DNA of 64,000 bases from Archegozetes longisetosus (taxonomy: Eukaryota; Arthropoda; Arachnida; Sarcoptiformes; Trhypochthoniidae). The stretch spans positions 9,954,220 to 10,018,219 of the forward strand of contig JAEMBT020000001.1 of assembly GCA_018873245.2 (NCBI GenBank). Direction: 5' to 3'. The position numbers and the translations under genes are program-made. The notes under the pieces are model-generated. The model had not been told where the DNA came from and made no database searches. It saw only the letters and a program-made list of their open reading frames with translations. This document shows, one piece after another, positions 1 to 11,077 of this stretch (its first letter is position 1; every line of letters begins with the position of its first letter).

Positions 1-191
1 ATTAATTTTATTTTCGACTAAAACGAATCGAATTTAACATCTTTCATTTTCTCAGTTATTAAGTTATCATCAATTTATGGTCGGATAAGTAGAATTTTGT
101 TTGAAAACAACACAGACTTATATAAGTATCGCAAAAATTGAAAATTTTAAGGAGTTTATTAATAGCTTAAAGATTTTTTTGTAATGCAAAC

Positions 192-830
192 CTTGTAAGT
201 AATCCGAATCCGAGCCACGGGCGAAGAAATTTATACTCATATGCTTTCGAGATGTTTGTAGAACTAGACAATAATGCCTTTGAAAAAATAAAGACACACA
301 TACTTACAAATATTAAAAATGATATCTAAATTCAAAAAGAAGTGGATCATTAACCTCAACGTTGTCTGGACTCAAAAGAACTACAACTGGATTAAAAGGT
401 CCGACCCATACACGAAATATGCCATCGTTTTGATAGAGTTTAGTTAAACCGATTAATTGGTTATAAGAACCTGTAATATAAGTTTATCTAACAATAGATC
501 AAAACTTCATTATAACTGAAATGAAGAGATACATAAAGGAAGAAAATTCTCAGAAAAAGTAATGCGAAAAAACTTACTTTGAAACCAATCTTTTGATTTG
601 GCCGATATGTAGAAAATGTCTAAATTTCCAATCAAAATATTTTTGATTGGAGGACCAGGTATTCGATTAATTATTTTAGAGTTCTGTTTGAATTTGATAT
701 AATTAATGATAAAAATAATCACAGGAATACTAAACGCAATCAATATTAAAACAGTCTTCGGTGTTAAGTCATAAAAGTTTGGTAACTTAAGTTTATTATA
801 AAGTAGTTTGTGTTCGAGAAGATCAATCAT
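192..830 (-). CDS. Cytochrome P450, CYP4 type, exons 1-3 (3' part lies outside the window)
   Basis: This is the 5' part of a second CYP4-like monooxygenase gene, reading leftwards. Exon 1 is 830-578 (start ATG at 830, hydrophobic N-terminal anchor, then the PGPP hinge), exon 2 is 470-355 and exon 3 is 277-192. All junctions are GT-AG and in the same phases as the complete gene at 40275-43194, and no stop interrupts the frame. After exon 3 the sequence stays nearly identical to intron 3 of the other gene down to base 1, so the gene continues off the left edge. Whether it is whole cannot be told. Exon 1 differs from its paralogue mainly in the membrane anchor (about residues 1-50), whereas from the hinge onward the two are almost identical. 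A typical P450 of this clan sits in the ER membrane and hydroxylates fatty acids or xenobiotics; the substrate is unknown. Confidence 0.85.
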
Positions 831-2047
831 TTTTTGATAAAATTCTTGAAAACTTTATTATTAATTAAAGAAACATTCGTCAAATCACTGACAGAAGTGT
901 TTAACAGAACAAATTTGAAGTTTTCCTGAGTTTATAAAGTATGAAAATTTGAGATAAGACACTTAACACACTTAAGATGATTACTATATTTATATGTTTA
1001 AAGAAGTTAAATCACTTTTCATTGAATTAAAAGCAATTTGAACTCTAATTGAAGCAATTTTTGCCTTAATCACAGACAACATACAATTGTTGAGTCAAAT
1101 AACGTAAACATGATTTTGTGGTTAAAATCTTTCTTTTTATGAAATAATAGCTCAAGGCTTTGATGACTGAGCTCTTTAGATGACTTAATTTTACGCAATA
1201 GAATGCTTAAAGATTAAGTGAAAGAGTGAAATTTTTCTCATTCAAGCTTTTATTTCGTTTTCTATATTTTCGAATCAAACAATTTTTCATCTTTGAAGCT
1301 AACAATTGGCATTACGGTAACAATATTTACTTTTTCTCTGTGGAAAATAAGATAATTGTCTCTTAAATACTAGTCCATTCTCAATGTGAAACTCTTGTGA
1401 AAATTGAACTTTCGTATAAATGGAGTGAAAGTTTTCGTTTACTATTTCGTTGAAGCAAGGTTATTACAAAATTGTTGACCTTATTGAACATGTACTTTGA
1501 TTGCATTCATCGAATGTTTTTAATCGATATACTATAGATATTAAGTGCTATTGAGTATCTCTATTGAAATTTTCAGATATTATTTTCAAGTTTGAAATTT
1601 CGAGAAAATCTTCTACTTCATAAATTTTAAATTGTTCATTTACACAATTTATGGAGATGAGTGTCATAAAGTCCTATCTCTCATTGATTTAATAATATAG
1701 ATTGGGCTTTATAGCTCTCACTCGACTAAATGTTATATGCTCTTTGCTTGCAGTTACCTTTATATTAATATTTTCAAAGAGTAAGTTTAAACTTGAGACC
1801 AGGCAAGAGATCGACATTAATCGTATGCTTTTCTGTCTTATCGCTCTGACAGATGAGGCTCATCATCAGTTTGATAGCTGACTAAAAATTTCTAAAAAAA
1901 TTTAAAGCTCTAGAAAATCTTGTATTTTATCAAATTTTCCATCAATTGGGAGAAGCATTGAAAGTTGATTTCCCCTGAGTTATGTAATTTCGAAATTTAA
2001 ATATCAAGTATCAGAAAATTAATTAAAGCAATAACTACTTTGAAAAG
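831..2047. other. Intergenic; upstream region of the leftward P450
   Basis: No gene was recognised. Bases about 831-940 resemble, with divergence, the inverted-repeat arm at 39867-40022, so this is the 5' flank and promoter of the leftward P450. The rest is AT-rich DNA without a long reading frame. Confidence 0.5.
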
Positions 2048-2563
2048 ATGGTATCTCTTCTAAAGGTAACAAAAGTTACTAAAATATGTTACATGAAAAA
2101 ATTGTTTCTCTTCTTCTAACCGCAGAATGTACTGAAACTCTCAATTTTAATCATATCCATCAAACAATTGGATTCAATGCCATTCTTCGGTGATGTGATC
2201 TCAGCCTATAAGCAGAACTGCAACGGAATCGTGTGTAAACCTGGAACACCTGTTAAACTATTCAAAGCGTTCATAGGTTTGAAATACAAGGATATCCAAC
2301 ATAAGAATAAATTTCAAACCATGAAACCGCTGAAAAAATCGACATTAGCTCCACTTTCAAACAATAGCTCAATAGTGGACTCAACCACTGACCCAGCAAA
2401 TTTTACAATCAGCCCTTCAATTATTATTTCAACAGTCGTTAGAGCTGTCTCTTCTACAGCTACTGGAATAATTTCTCAGAAAGTTGACACTGATATGACT
2501 TTCATTACAGTTACTGCAAGTGCCCCATCAACAACTACAACTAATGCTACAAAAGTCACATAA
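2048..2563 (+). CDS. Small secreted Ser/Thr-rich protein, unknown function
   Basis: I do not recognise the family. Exon 1 (2048-2065) carries only the start ATG and six codons. A 60 bp GT-AG intron (2066-2125) joins it in frame to exon 2 (2126-2563), giving about 151 residues. The joined N-terminus, MVSLLKNVLKLSILIISIKQ, is a convincing signal peptide that neither exon shows alone, which is why I chose this start. The mature part has two cysteines close together (about residues 38 and 43), a Lys-rich middle, and a C-terminal half dominated by Ser, Thr, Val and Ile with several N-glycosylation sequons, which resembles a small mucin-like stalk. A canonical AATAAA lies about 120 bp after the stop. 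It is followed on the same strand by two more genes for secreted low-complexity proteins. Splicing is predicted by eye. Confidence 0.6.
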
Positions 2564-3905
2564 CTCTATTCACCTCGGTTCACAATTGAAAGAATTATAT
2601 TTTGGGACATACTTTCGAAAAAGATTAGGGCAAGTCTTTTATATAACTTTGTACCTACATTACTTGATAATACATGTACTTAATAAAGTTTTATCTCAAA
2701 TTAAAATTTTGTTACATCATATAGTGAAGCTTTTTAAAAATTGCTTTTATACCTCAAAAGAGATTTGATTACTTATTCATGAAAAGTTTATTCTATAATA
2801 TTCATCCTGAATAAAATGAATAAATAAGTTCTTGATATAAGAAATAATTGTTCTTACAGTAGATGATCAAAAATTTTAAACGGATAATTTGATTTTCAAG
2901 CGATTTTTATACTAAAACGTATTGAATAAAAATTAACAAGATCAACATAGAATAAATAAAATAATATACTCTATCCTATTTTTAGCGAACCATCTCATAG
3001 TGAAAATTTTCTTAAAGTGAACACCTTTTACTTTACTGACTCTCTAACCATAACCAAGAGAGATTTTATACATCTAACTACTTCAAAAGCTTAGCTTTTC
3101 ATTTTTTTTCGCTTAATACTTCGCAATTAGCTCAACTTTGATCTGTTTCAAAAACTTAAAAGTAAACGCTATGTGAAAAATTGAATAAATGGATTATATT
3201 CTCAAAAACTATGGTATGAAATTGACTACTTCAAGTTGCTAAAACTCCGAAACTTTTGTGAATTTTTGCTTTATATTGAAGATGGTCGCACATCTGTTTG
3301 TGAGTTTTGTCCTCCTTTTAGATTTTCAGTATTTATATGATGTGAAATTTGATACTATTTGCAATCAAAATGAGTTAGTGAATGAAGTTTGAATTTATAT
3401 TCTACTGAAATTAATATTTAATACTATATATGTTTTTAATGAGTGAAAGAAGTCATACCTTATTTAAACACTTAATTAAATACAAACATACAAACTCGAA
3501 GCTTAAAAAAGTTCATGTTTAAAAGTTTAAATTTTAGCCATGTTTCCACAGGTAAATCATAGATAGCTAAACATTGAAGGATTTGGTTTTTAATTAATCA
3601 TAAATTAAAAGCATAACTAACGTCAATCGTGAATCTTTGGGTTTGTAGATAGCAATTCAAATTGAATTATGAACAATTGCGTAATTTCCTAAAAATTTTT
3701 CATCACAAGCTCAGTCACATTACAAAAACATATGGATAGCTGAGCCATTTTTACCAATCAAGTCGACTAATTTTTACCAAAATGGTATGTAATCTTTGAA
3801 TACGAAACTTCAATTCAGAAATTATTAATCGTGATAAATTCTATAATCCAAAAATTATTAATTCTGTAAAAATATGCCAAAATCAAGGAAAAAATCAGAT
3901 TCTAT
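2564..3905. other. Intergenic, 3' UTR then AT-rich spacer
   Basis: The first 130 bases probably form the 3' UTR of the preceding gene (AATAAA near 2681). An open frame at 2520-2768 overlaps the gene end out of frame and has no coding character. Nothing else was recognised. Confidence 0.5.
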
Positions 3906-4165
3906 ATGATCGGAGTATTAGTCATGATAGTTGTGATTAGTATAGAATCTGTTGAAGCAACTCCACTATTAGGCAGTTTGACAGGGAATCGAAAAGAGAA
4001 AAAGAAAGGTAAAGACGATAAGGATCAAGAAGAAGAACAAGAAGGATTGCTGACTCTACTACTTGTGGGAAAGAAGAGAAAACTACAAAAGATTCAAAAG
4101 ATGTTGAGAAACCTGATGTTTCTGAAGCTCCAGCTGATGAATAGAAAAATTAACTTTATTCGATA
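3906..4165 (+). CDS. Small secreted Lys/Glu/Asp-rich protein, apparently frameshifted
   Basis: The family is not recognised. From the ATG at 3906 the first 18 residues (MIGVLVMIVVISIESVEA) form a clear signal peptide with a good cleavage site, followed by a highly charged stretch of Lys, Glu, Asp and Gln. The continuous frame runs 86 residues to 4166, but its tail is Leu/Lys-rich and unlike the start. In the frame that ends with TAG at 4142-4144, bases about 4054-4144 read DSTTCGKEEKTTKDSKDVEK and then PDVSEAPADE, which matches the charged composition of the N-terminal part much better. A single-base indel near 4045-4055 is therefore likely: a pseudogene, an allele or a sequencing error. No intron of workable size fits between the two frames. 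An AATAAA lies just after the end. It sits between two other secreted-protein genes on the same strand. Confidence 0.45.
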
Positions 4166-4166
4166 A

Positions 4167-4946
4167 ATAATTTTTTTAACTTTCAATTTTTATTTAATTG
4201 AAAATTTTTGTTAAAAAATTTTGAGATTTAATTTTATGTAAATAATAAGCATGTTTGCTCTTTTCAAGAAAAACAAGTTATTCTTGAAGATAAAGTGTTA
4301 TAACATTTTACGGTTCAATCCATCATATGGAAATATTTCCTAAATATTTATTTCAAATTAGAATAGCCTAGCAAATTATCTCTCAATAAATCGTTTGATA
4401 CCCTGCGTGAAAAGCACACTTTTTAAGTTATGATGATATTGAATAGTTTTTTAAACTATTTTTCGTGAAAATTGTTGAAAATTTTTAATATTTAACAATA
4501 AAACGTTTTTTTTACATACTTTACGATAACTTTTAATTACGGTTAGACTTACGTAAGTGAAAAGATCCCGAATTCTTAAAAATTCACATAAAACCATATC
4601 CTTGCACTCAAAGTCGCATTAAATTAGTTTTAATTTCGACTTTCTTATTTAAAAACTTAACAAAGTTCTTACCATAAAATCTTTTTGAGGCCTCTGATCT
4701 CTATGAGAATTTTACAAAATCAAAATTCCGGAAATTTCGTATCGGAACTAAACGGAATTAAGTTTTAATACTAGTTAACATCTGTGGTAAAAAGTGAGTC
4801 GCCAATATATATATATGTGTAATTTTTATAGCAAAAATTTTTAAAAATTCAAAAGCATGAGAATTTCTAAAGAACGGGCAAGTTTATATTTCCAACTTTT
4901 CTTTTAATACAAATAAAATTTTTTAAATAGAAAAAATTTCTTTCAG
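4167..4946. other. Intergenic or 5' intron of the Gln/Gly-rich gene
   Basis: AT-rich, with a short TATATA run near 4810. It should contain the small first exon of the following gene. A candidate ATG near 4858 does not join in the right phase, so I cannot place the exon. Confidence 0.4.
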
Positions 4947-6880
4947 GTTCTAAGTACAAGATTATTTGGTTTAACAGTTTTACTATCCTTAATAAGTTCG
5001 ATATCGATGCAATACAGACAAGGGCTAGTTGGAAATGTAGTCAGTGCGCTTTTTGGTGGCAGTGGTAATCCTGGACTAGTGAGTAGCCCATATCCCCATA
5101 GAAGAGGAGAAGGAGGTCTTGTGGGGGGACTTCTCGGGTCTGGAAATGCAGTTTCTAATCTCTTAAGTGGTAGCAGTAGTCATAACATGAGGACTAGTCC
5201 TCAACACCAACATTTTGCTGGTTATGGAGGGTATGATAATCAACATGTGGCCTCATATTCGCAACCGGGATATCCTGGATCCCAAGCGCAGCAACATGGA
5301 ATGTCAGGTGAAGCGGGTAGAGATACCAAATGATTATAGGTAAAATTCACAATTTTCAGCCTAAATTTCCATAAAAAGGTAGCGTAAATGTTGATGTGAA
5401 CATTGGGAAACAACTACAACAAGGAGTTTCCGGTTTGTTAAGCTCGGCTCCTCAATTTCTCGGAATTCCAAGTTTCGGAACTGGTCAACAACAGCAAGAA
5501 CAACAGGCGAGTTATGAAAGTGTAATAGGCCCTCAATCGCAGCAAGCCAGTTCTTATGGAATTCCATCTCAGACAGAATACGGATTCACAGATCAGGGGT
5601 ATATAACAGCTGAACGACAACAGCAAAAACAGGCTGTACTTGGAGGTTATGGTGGTGTAGCGGGTGTTCAACAGCAGCAGCAACAACGGGCAGGGGCCGT
5701 AGGTATGGGCGGTTATGGAGCTTATGGAGGTGTTGGTGGTGTCCAACAGCAACAACAAGCAGGTTTTGGAAGTGCAAGAGGTTATGGCGGAGTTGTCCAA
5801 CAGCAGCAACAACAACAAGCAGCTATCGAGACAGTAGGAGGTTATGGAGGGTATGGAGGCCTCGCGGGGTCTCAGCAGCAGCAACAACAACAAGCTCAAT
5901 ACGGAGGAAGAGGAAGATATTACGGCAGGCCACTAGTGCCAAAGTCACAACATATACCAATTGAACCGATAGCATATACGCCTCGTGGACCTGCTTATTA
6001 TGGACAACCTGTTCATCCTGTCTATGACATAGGGGGTCCTTCATTTGTCAGATCTTCAACTGCTAACCAACAGCAACAGCAGCAGCAACAGCAATCATCA
6101 TCATTTACACATAACACTGGACCTTATGGACATTCAATATCAGTTTCCGAACAGCAATCACATCAACAACAGGAACAGCAACAGAGTAGTGAGGAAAGTG
6201 CAGTTAGTAATTCTGTACCAGTACCACATCCGAATGCAGGTTCAATAGGAATTCCTCTTGCTGCACATCATTCAGCTAGAAAATCTTCGAGTTCTCGATC
6301 ATCAAGCTCTTCAAGTTCGGCGTCTAATCAAGAAATTGCACATGGAGGGTACCCGATCAACCCATTGGCTTACGGTGCTTCTATTGGGGGGATAGGAGGC
6401 TTAGGTATAACAGCTGCTCAACAACAGGCTGCTATAAGGGAACTGAGAGGTGTGGGAGGCTCTGTAGTTACTCAACAACAACAGCAACAACAGCAAGCAG
6501 TTGGCGGGGTCTCAGTAAGAGTAGGAGATGTTGGGATAGCACAGCAACAACAACAGGCAGCTGTGGGTGGATTAGGAGGAATGGGAGGCGCTGGAATTAC
6601 TCAACAGCAGCAGCAACAACAAACTACAATTGGTGGCTCAGGTGGCAAAGATGCTGTTGGTGGTGTTGGTGCTGCTCAGCAACAACAACAGCAAGCAGTT
6701 ATTGGAGGACCAGGAAGTATTGGATCTACTCAACAACAGCAACAACAAGCAGTTATTGGAGGACCAGGAAGTATTGGATCTACTCAACAACAACAACAGG
6801 CAGCTACAACAGTGAGCGTTGAGTTGCACAAAAGCAAACAGCTGGAGGCTGTTGACACAGCAAACAAAGGGTGCAGATAG
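4947..6880 (+). CDS. Secreted Gln/Gly-rich repetitive protein, silk- or glue-like
   Basis: The function is not known. By composition it resembles structural secretions such as silk, cement or cuticle proteins. The exon opens at 4947 after a pyrimidine-AG acceptor; its first codons, VLSTRLFGLTVLLSLISSIS, are the core of a signal peptide whose start must lie in an unplaced upstream exon. An in-frame ATG at 5007 is the fallback start. A 71 bp intron (5308-5378, GT-AG, phase 1) joins 4947-5307 to 5379-6880, giving about 620 residues or 600 from 5007. The N-terminal 120 residues are Gly/Ser/His-rich. The rest alternates about eleven runs of 4-9 Gln, built from mixed CAA and CAG codons, with Gly-rich spacers such as GGYGG, plus a Ser-rich block near the middle. 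Near the C-terminus one 50-odd bp unit is repeated almost exactly (about 6680-6790). The only cysteine is two residues from the C-terminus. Leu-rich antisense frames here are only shadows. Confidence 0.75.
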
Positions 6881-7740
6881 TGGGCTAAGTCCGCTTTTAT
6901 AATAATCTCTAAAATCTTTATCTCAATTTTCGCATTTAGTTGATGAAGAACGAAATTTTTATCAAGTTATGTAGAAATTTGAATAAATTCTAATCTGCAA
7001 AAATTTGATAATAATCGTTACCTATACTTTTCGAGTTCAATTTCGGCGAAGATATTGCTATCACTTCAGTTGAGTGAATAAAGTTTTAAGTATATTAAAT
7101 TGTTGAAATGGTTTGGTTTGGAATTACGAGATTATACTTTTGCTGTAGATATATTGCTATCAGTAAAGTTTCAAATTATTTGAACTAAACAAATATAGGA
7201 GTATTTGCAACTTTAGAATATTCATCATTAATTGATTTTTCAGGAACCTCAGGATAAGCCATCGCCAATCTGGCTGCTATATAACACTGCCTCTGACTTT
7301 AAAATTAATTCAAAATCTATCATATGAATTAAAGTTTAATTAACTTACACAAAGCTAACTTTTATTATTACGAATTTCTTTTTGCTTATATAATCATCGC
7401 AATAAAATTTTCAAATTCTAAATAGATTTATATCTCAATTGAAACTTTTTTGATTAATTTTGATTCAACAAGTTTCGCAAAATCAAGTCTTTTGGTCATT
7501 TGAAAGTTTGAGTTGAAAGAAACCCCTGAAGTGTTAAAGCAAAGAAACATATTTTATGAATGAATAACAAAAGCAAAGTTTCCATAGAAACGGATTTCGA
7601 GCGTAAAAGTAGTCGTAAATAATAATCAGCTGTTTATAAATCTAATGACTAATTAATGAAGTATAAGTGAAATAATAAATAAGTTATTTATATATAAAGT
7701 AAAATTAAATTATTATAAATAAATATTATTATTTATAAAT
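6881..7740. other. Intergenic: 3' UTR of the repeat protein and 5' flank of FBXO30
   Basis: AATAAA motifs near 6980 and 7078 could end the upstream transcript. The bases before 7741 are very AT-rich and presumably hold the FBXO30 promoter and 5' UTR. No gene was recognised. Confidence 0.5.
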
Positions 7741-10700
7741 ATGTTTCACATTCATTGCGAGTCATGTTTTAGACCATTGAAGTGTAAATTAAATAATAAA
7801 CAATCCAATGGAATCTCATGTCCTTTAGTTAAGTGCAGTAATAATTATTGTCTACAAGTTATGCATAAATGCAAACTCACTGAACATCATCTCATCTGTC
7901 AGTACCAAAAGGTGTCTTATTTTTTCTCTTTGTGCAATTTGAAATATGTCCTAAATTATTGAATAATCTGTCTATTTTAATCCTAATATTTGAGTTAAAA
8001 TCAACAAAACGATTGAGTAATAAATAAGATTAATATTTTGAATTAATTAGTTTTCTTGTAAATAATTGCAAATATATTTTACCTTAAAATTGAACTCAAG
8101 TTTAGTAAGCATTTATTGAACAGCTAAATAGTTTAAAAGTTTCACTTGGATTGTATTAAATAAATAGTTATATTTATTTTTCAAAAATAACAAACAATTA
8201 AAATGTCATTTCAATCAAAAATTCAACTCAACCGAACAAAAATCTATTCAATAAATACTTTCTAAACTTGAGTTTAATTAAAAATAGAAATTATTTACTT
8301 TATTAAAATAACATTAAAAATTAGGTGCAATGTCTGAATTGGTGTAACGGTTGTCCACTAATTATGTATCGAAAGGATATTTCAAAGCATTTAATCCATT
8401 GTTCGGCAAATGTTGTTCACTGTACGGTTGAATGGAACCGATGGCCAATACACACAAGAGAGAGAAGACTAACAAACGCCTCACAAATATTGCCGCAATC
8501 ATTAAATATCAACCATTTAGACGTAGCGCTAGCCCTAAGAGACCAAAGAATGTTAAGGCAGTTGTGGAGCGCTGAGAAAAGGACTCAGAGAGCGATGAGA
8601 AACTATTTGACCGTTAAATATCCGGCCGTACCCTTAAAAGTATTGATTATTTACGTTTTTATGTTTTTTCGTTAGGTTTATGTTTTTCGTGTTATTGGTT
8701 CAATTGGTTTTCTGGGTTTTGGTTAACTTTTACTCAAGTTTTTGGTGATAGCCGTCAACAAATTTTTTTATTTATTCATGAGATCCACATTTTTGTTTTC
8801 TAATTATTAGTTGAATCCGCGACTACTTTGTTATCTATTTCTAGTTGAATTTAAGCTAAATATCTTAGGTTTAAGTTAATTTTTTTAAAACTTTGATATC
8901 TATAATAGTCTTCTTGTGAGTAAATAGTTATCAATACTCGAAAAATTTGTTAGATTAAAGTGCAGTTTAGTTCTAATCATAGTCTCAAAACTATTTTCTC
9001 ATAGTTAGTTAACTTTTCATCACATACTAAAATCAAATATTATTTCAAACACGAAGATAGGGTTCAATTAAAATGTTATGAAATAATAATTGGCGTCTAT
9101 TTAAAACCGAATTAATTTTTGAAATTTATAAATCCATAGCCATATCGAGGTCTTCACTTATCGGACAAAATGAACAAAAATGATTCAAGATCGACATCAG
9201 TCTCACCAACAAGTAGTCAGACAACACATTCGCCATCAGAAGACGACTCAGAATCGAGTCCATGGCAAATAAACAAATCACCGCCAGGTCTACAAAGTTC
9301 TGTTTGCGCTAAACTTGTAGAAAACAATTCCATAAACAACAATAGTCTCAACATCAATAACAACAATAAACTGGACTTTTCGGCAGTAGTCGAACCAACA
9401 GTCGACACAATGACCAAAACATCTTCAACACCGCCACCGCCGCCAGCTTTACCTCAATGTAACTCGTTATCACTCGATATCAATGTCCGGACGATAGCGG
9501 CATATCAAAGGAAACCGAAACTTATGTATACTTTTCGTTGTGCTCAAGAGTTTAGAAGAGATGAATACGAGTGGCACTATCGTAATGTTCACAATGATAT
9601 TCATGGAGGAATTGATGGCTGGATTGAACATAGATGTCCTCTTTGGCAATATGGCTGTAATTTTGTTCATCGCAGATGGAATCCCACCCCAGAGGGGTCT
9701 ACTATTGTTTTCAACGAGTTGGTTGAGAATTTTGGGATCAAAATGCCTGAAACCGAAGCTCAAATATATAAAGATAGCCAGTTTTGTTCTATTGATGTTC
9801 TTCCTTTTGAGGTTATCATCATGTTTATTTTATATTAACTTTGTTCTTTATTAATTATTGATTATTCTATAGCTTTTATTATTTAGGTTTCATTTAAAAC
9901 TAGTTTTGGGTTTAGTTTTCTGATATTTTTTCAATTGATTATTGGTTTTATTTTATTGCGTTTTTTGTTAATTTAATTTTATTTATGAGTAGTTTAGAAA
10001 AAATAATGTTTTTCCTTGAATTTAATTTTGTTTTTAATTGTTGATTTGCCAGCTGTTTTTGTTGGATTTTGCTCAAAACTAGTTTCAGCTTAGCTTCAAT
10101 TTTTATATCATTAGATTCTGATTTAGTTTAAGTTGAAAATAAATTTGAAAAATTTTTCAAATTTACTAAAACTATCATATTTACAATTGATTATTAATTT
10201 TCTACATTTGTTGTTTACAGGTTCTACAGAATATATGCAGACATTTAGATAGTTTTTCATTGAATAACTTATCTCTCACTTGTAAGAGACTTCGTGATGT
10301 TTGTAGAACATTTTTGGACAGCAGAGGAATTGTTTCGCTTCAATGGGAGAGAAAATTGAATGAAAACGGAAAATATTCGTGGGATGTCGGATATAAGGCA
10401 TGTCTTAACATGAGTTTAACTCAATTCCTTAGTAAATTCCTTTTGATTAGCAGTTTTCCTATTTCGAGCTATAATCAAGCTTTCAAATCCTCTTATTTCC
10501 CTTGTTATCTAAGTCTTAAGGCAGAGACCTGTTATCCATAAACTAATGGATCCAAGATTGTCTTCAGTTTCAGGTTTTGGGCAAATCTAATTTTATTTCT
10601 ACCACAAATATCTTTTTCTTATGAGATCTTAGGTCTAATTAATTTTTAAGCCTTAGAAGAATATGAAATTTTAAACCTTGTAGGTCTTTATTACTAAGCT

Positions 10701-11077
10701 TTTGACTCGAGAGTTGCCTTATTTATGTTTTGAGAAAAATCTTAATCTAAGTAAGCTTTCAATCGATATATTAATTATTTTGTTACTAAATACATGTCAT
10801 ATCTGTTGACCAATTACTAAAGTATTGAAACAGCAGACCCCCTAAAAGTAGTAAAATTGATGAGTAAAACGATTAACGAACGAATTAATTTTGTGATATT
10901 TAACAGAAATGGTATTTCAGTGCAGCATTTAGTCCGATCTGTTGCTGGCAATTGGACTCATGCCACGCGGTCACTCAACACATACAGACATGTGCCCACT
11001 ATATAAGAGAACCTAAATTAGAACCATTCAAACTACCGTCTGATTCGAACGATAAGGAATGCAAAAAACAATTGTGA
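7741..11077 (+). CDS. FBXO30: F-box only protein 30 orthologue (SCF ubiquitin ligase adaptor)
   Basis: This is a substrate-recognition subunit of SCF E3 ligases. Five exons, 7741-7911, 8325-8639, 9140-9811, 10221-10397 and 10907-11077, join in phase 0 to give 501 residues. Residues 1-110 are the Cys/His-rich TRAF-type zinc finger, including the FBXO30/40 hallmark VHCTVEWNRWP and then LDVALALRDQRML. Residues 173-270 are a Ser/Asn/Pro-rich linker. A second conserved block, RCAQEFRRDEYEWHYRNVH (about 295-313) and RCPLWQYGC, precedes the F-box (about 378-430, LPFEVLQNICRHLDSF). The C-terminus SWDVGYKKWYFSAAF aligns residue for residue with SWQIKEKVWRFSTAF of vertebrate FBXO30, as I recall that sequence. 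It is shorter than the vertebrate protein (about 745) mainly in the linker. Intron 4 appears to use a GC donor (AAG|GCATGT). Intron 1 holds a small inverted repeat. This is the most secure identification in the window. Confidence 0.93.
8090..8278. repeat. Small inverted repeat in FBXO30 intron 1
   Basis: About 33 bp around CTCAAGTTTAGTAAG at 8090-8122 recur inverted at 8244-8278 with a few mismatches. This is consistent with a short foldback MITE or a transcribed hairpin. Confidence 0.5.

Noticed and set aside
4313-4330. GGTTCAATCC as a possible tRNA T-arm
   Set aside because: No D-arm, anticodon stem or acceptor stem could be paired around it.
6045-6248. Asn/Ser-rich plus-strand frame inside the Gln/Gly gene
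   Set aside because: A shifted reading of CAACAG repeats; overlaps the real coding frame.
5438-6829. Long Leu-rich antisense open frames across the Gln/Gly gene
   Set aside because: They are the complement of CAA/CAG runs (TTG/CTG = Leu) and have no start context or independent structure.
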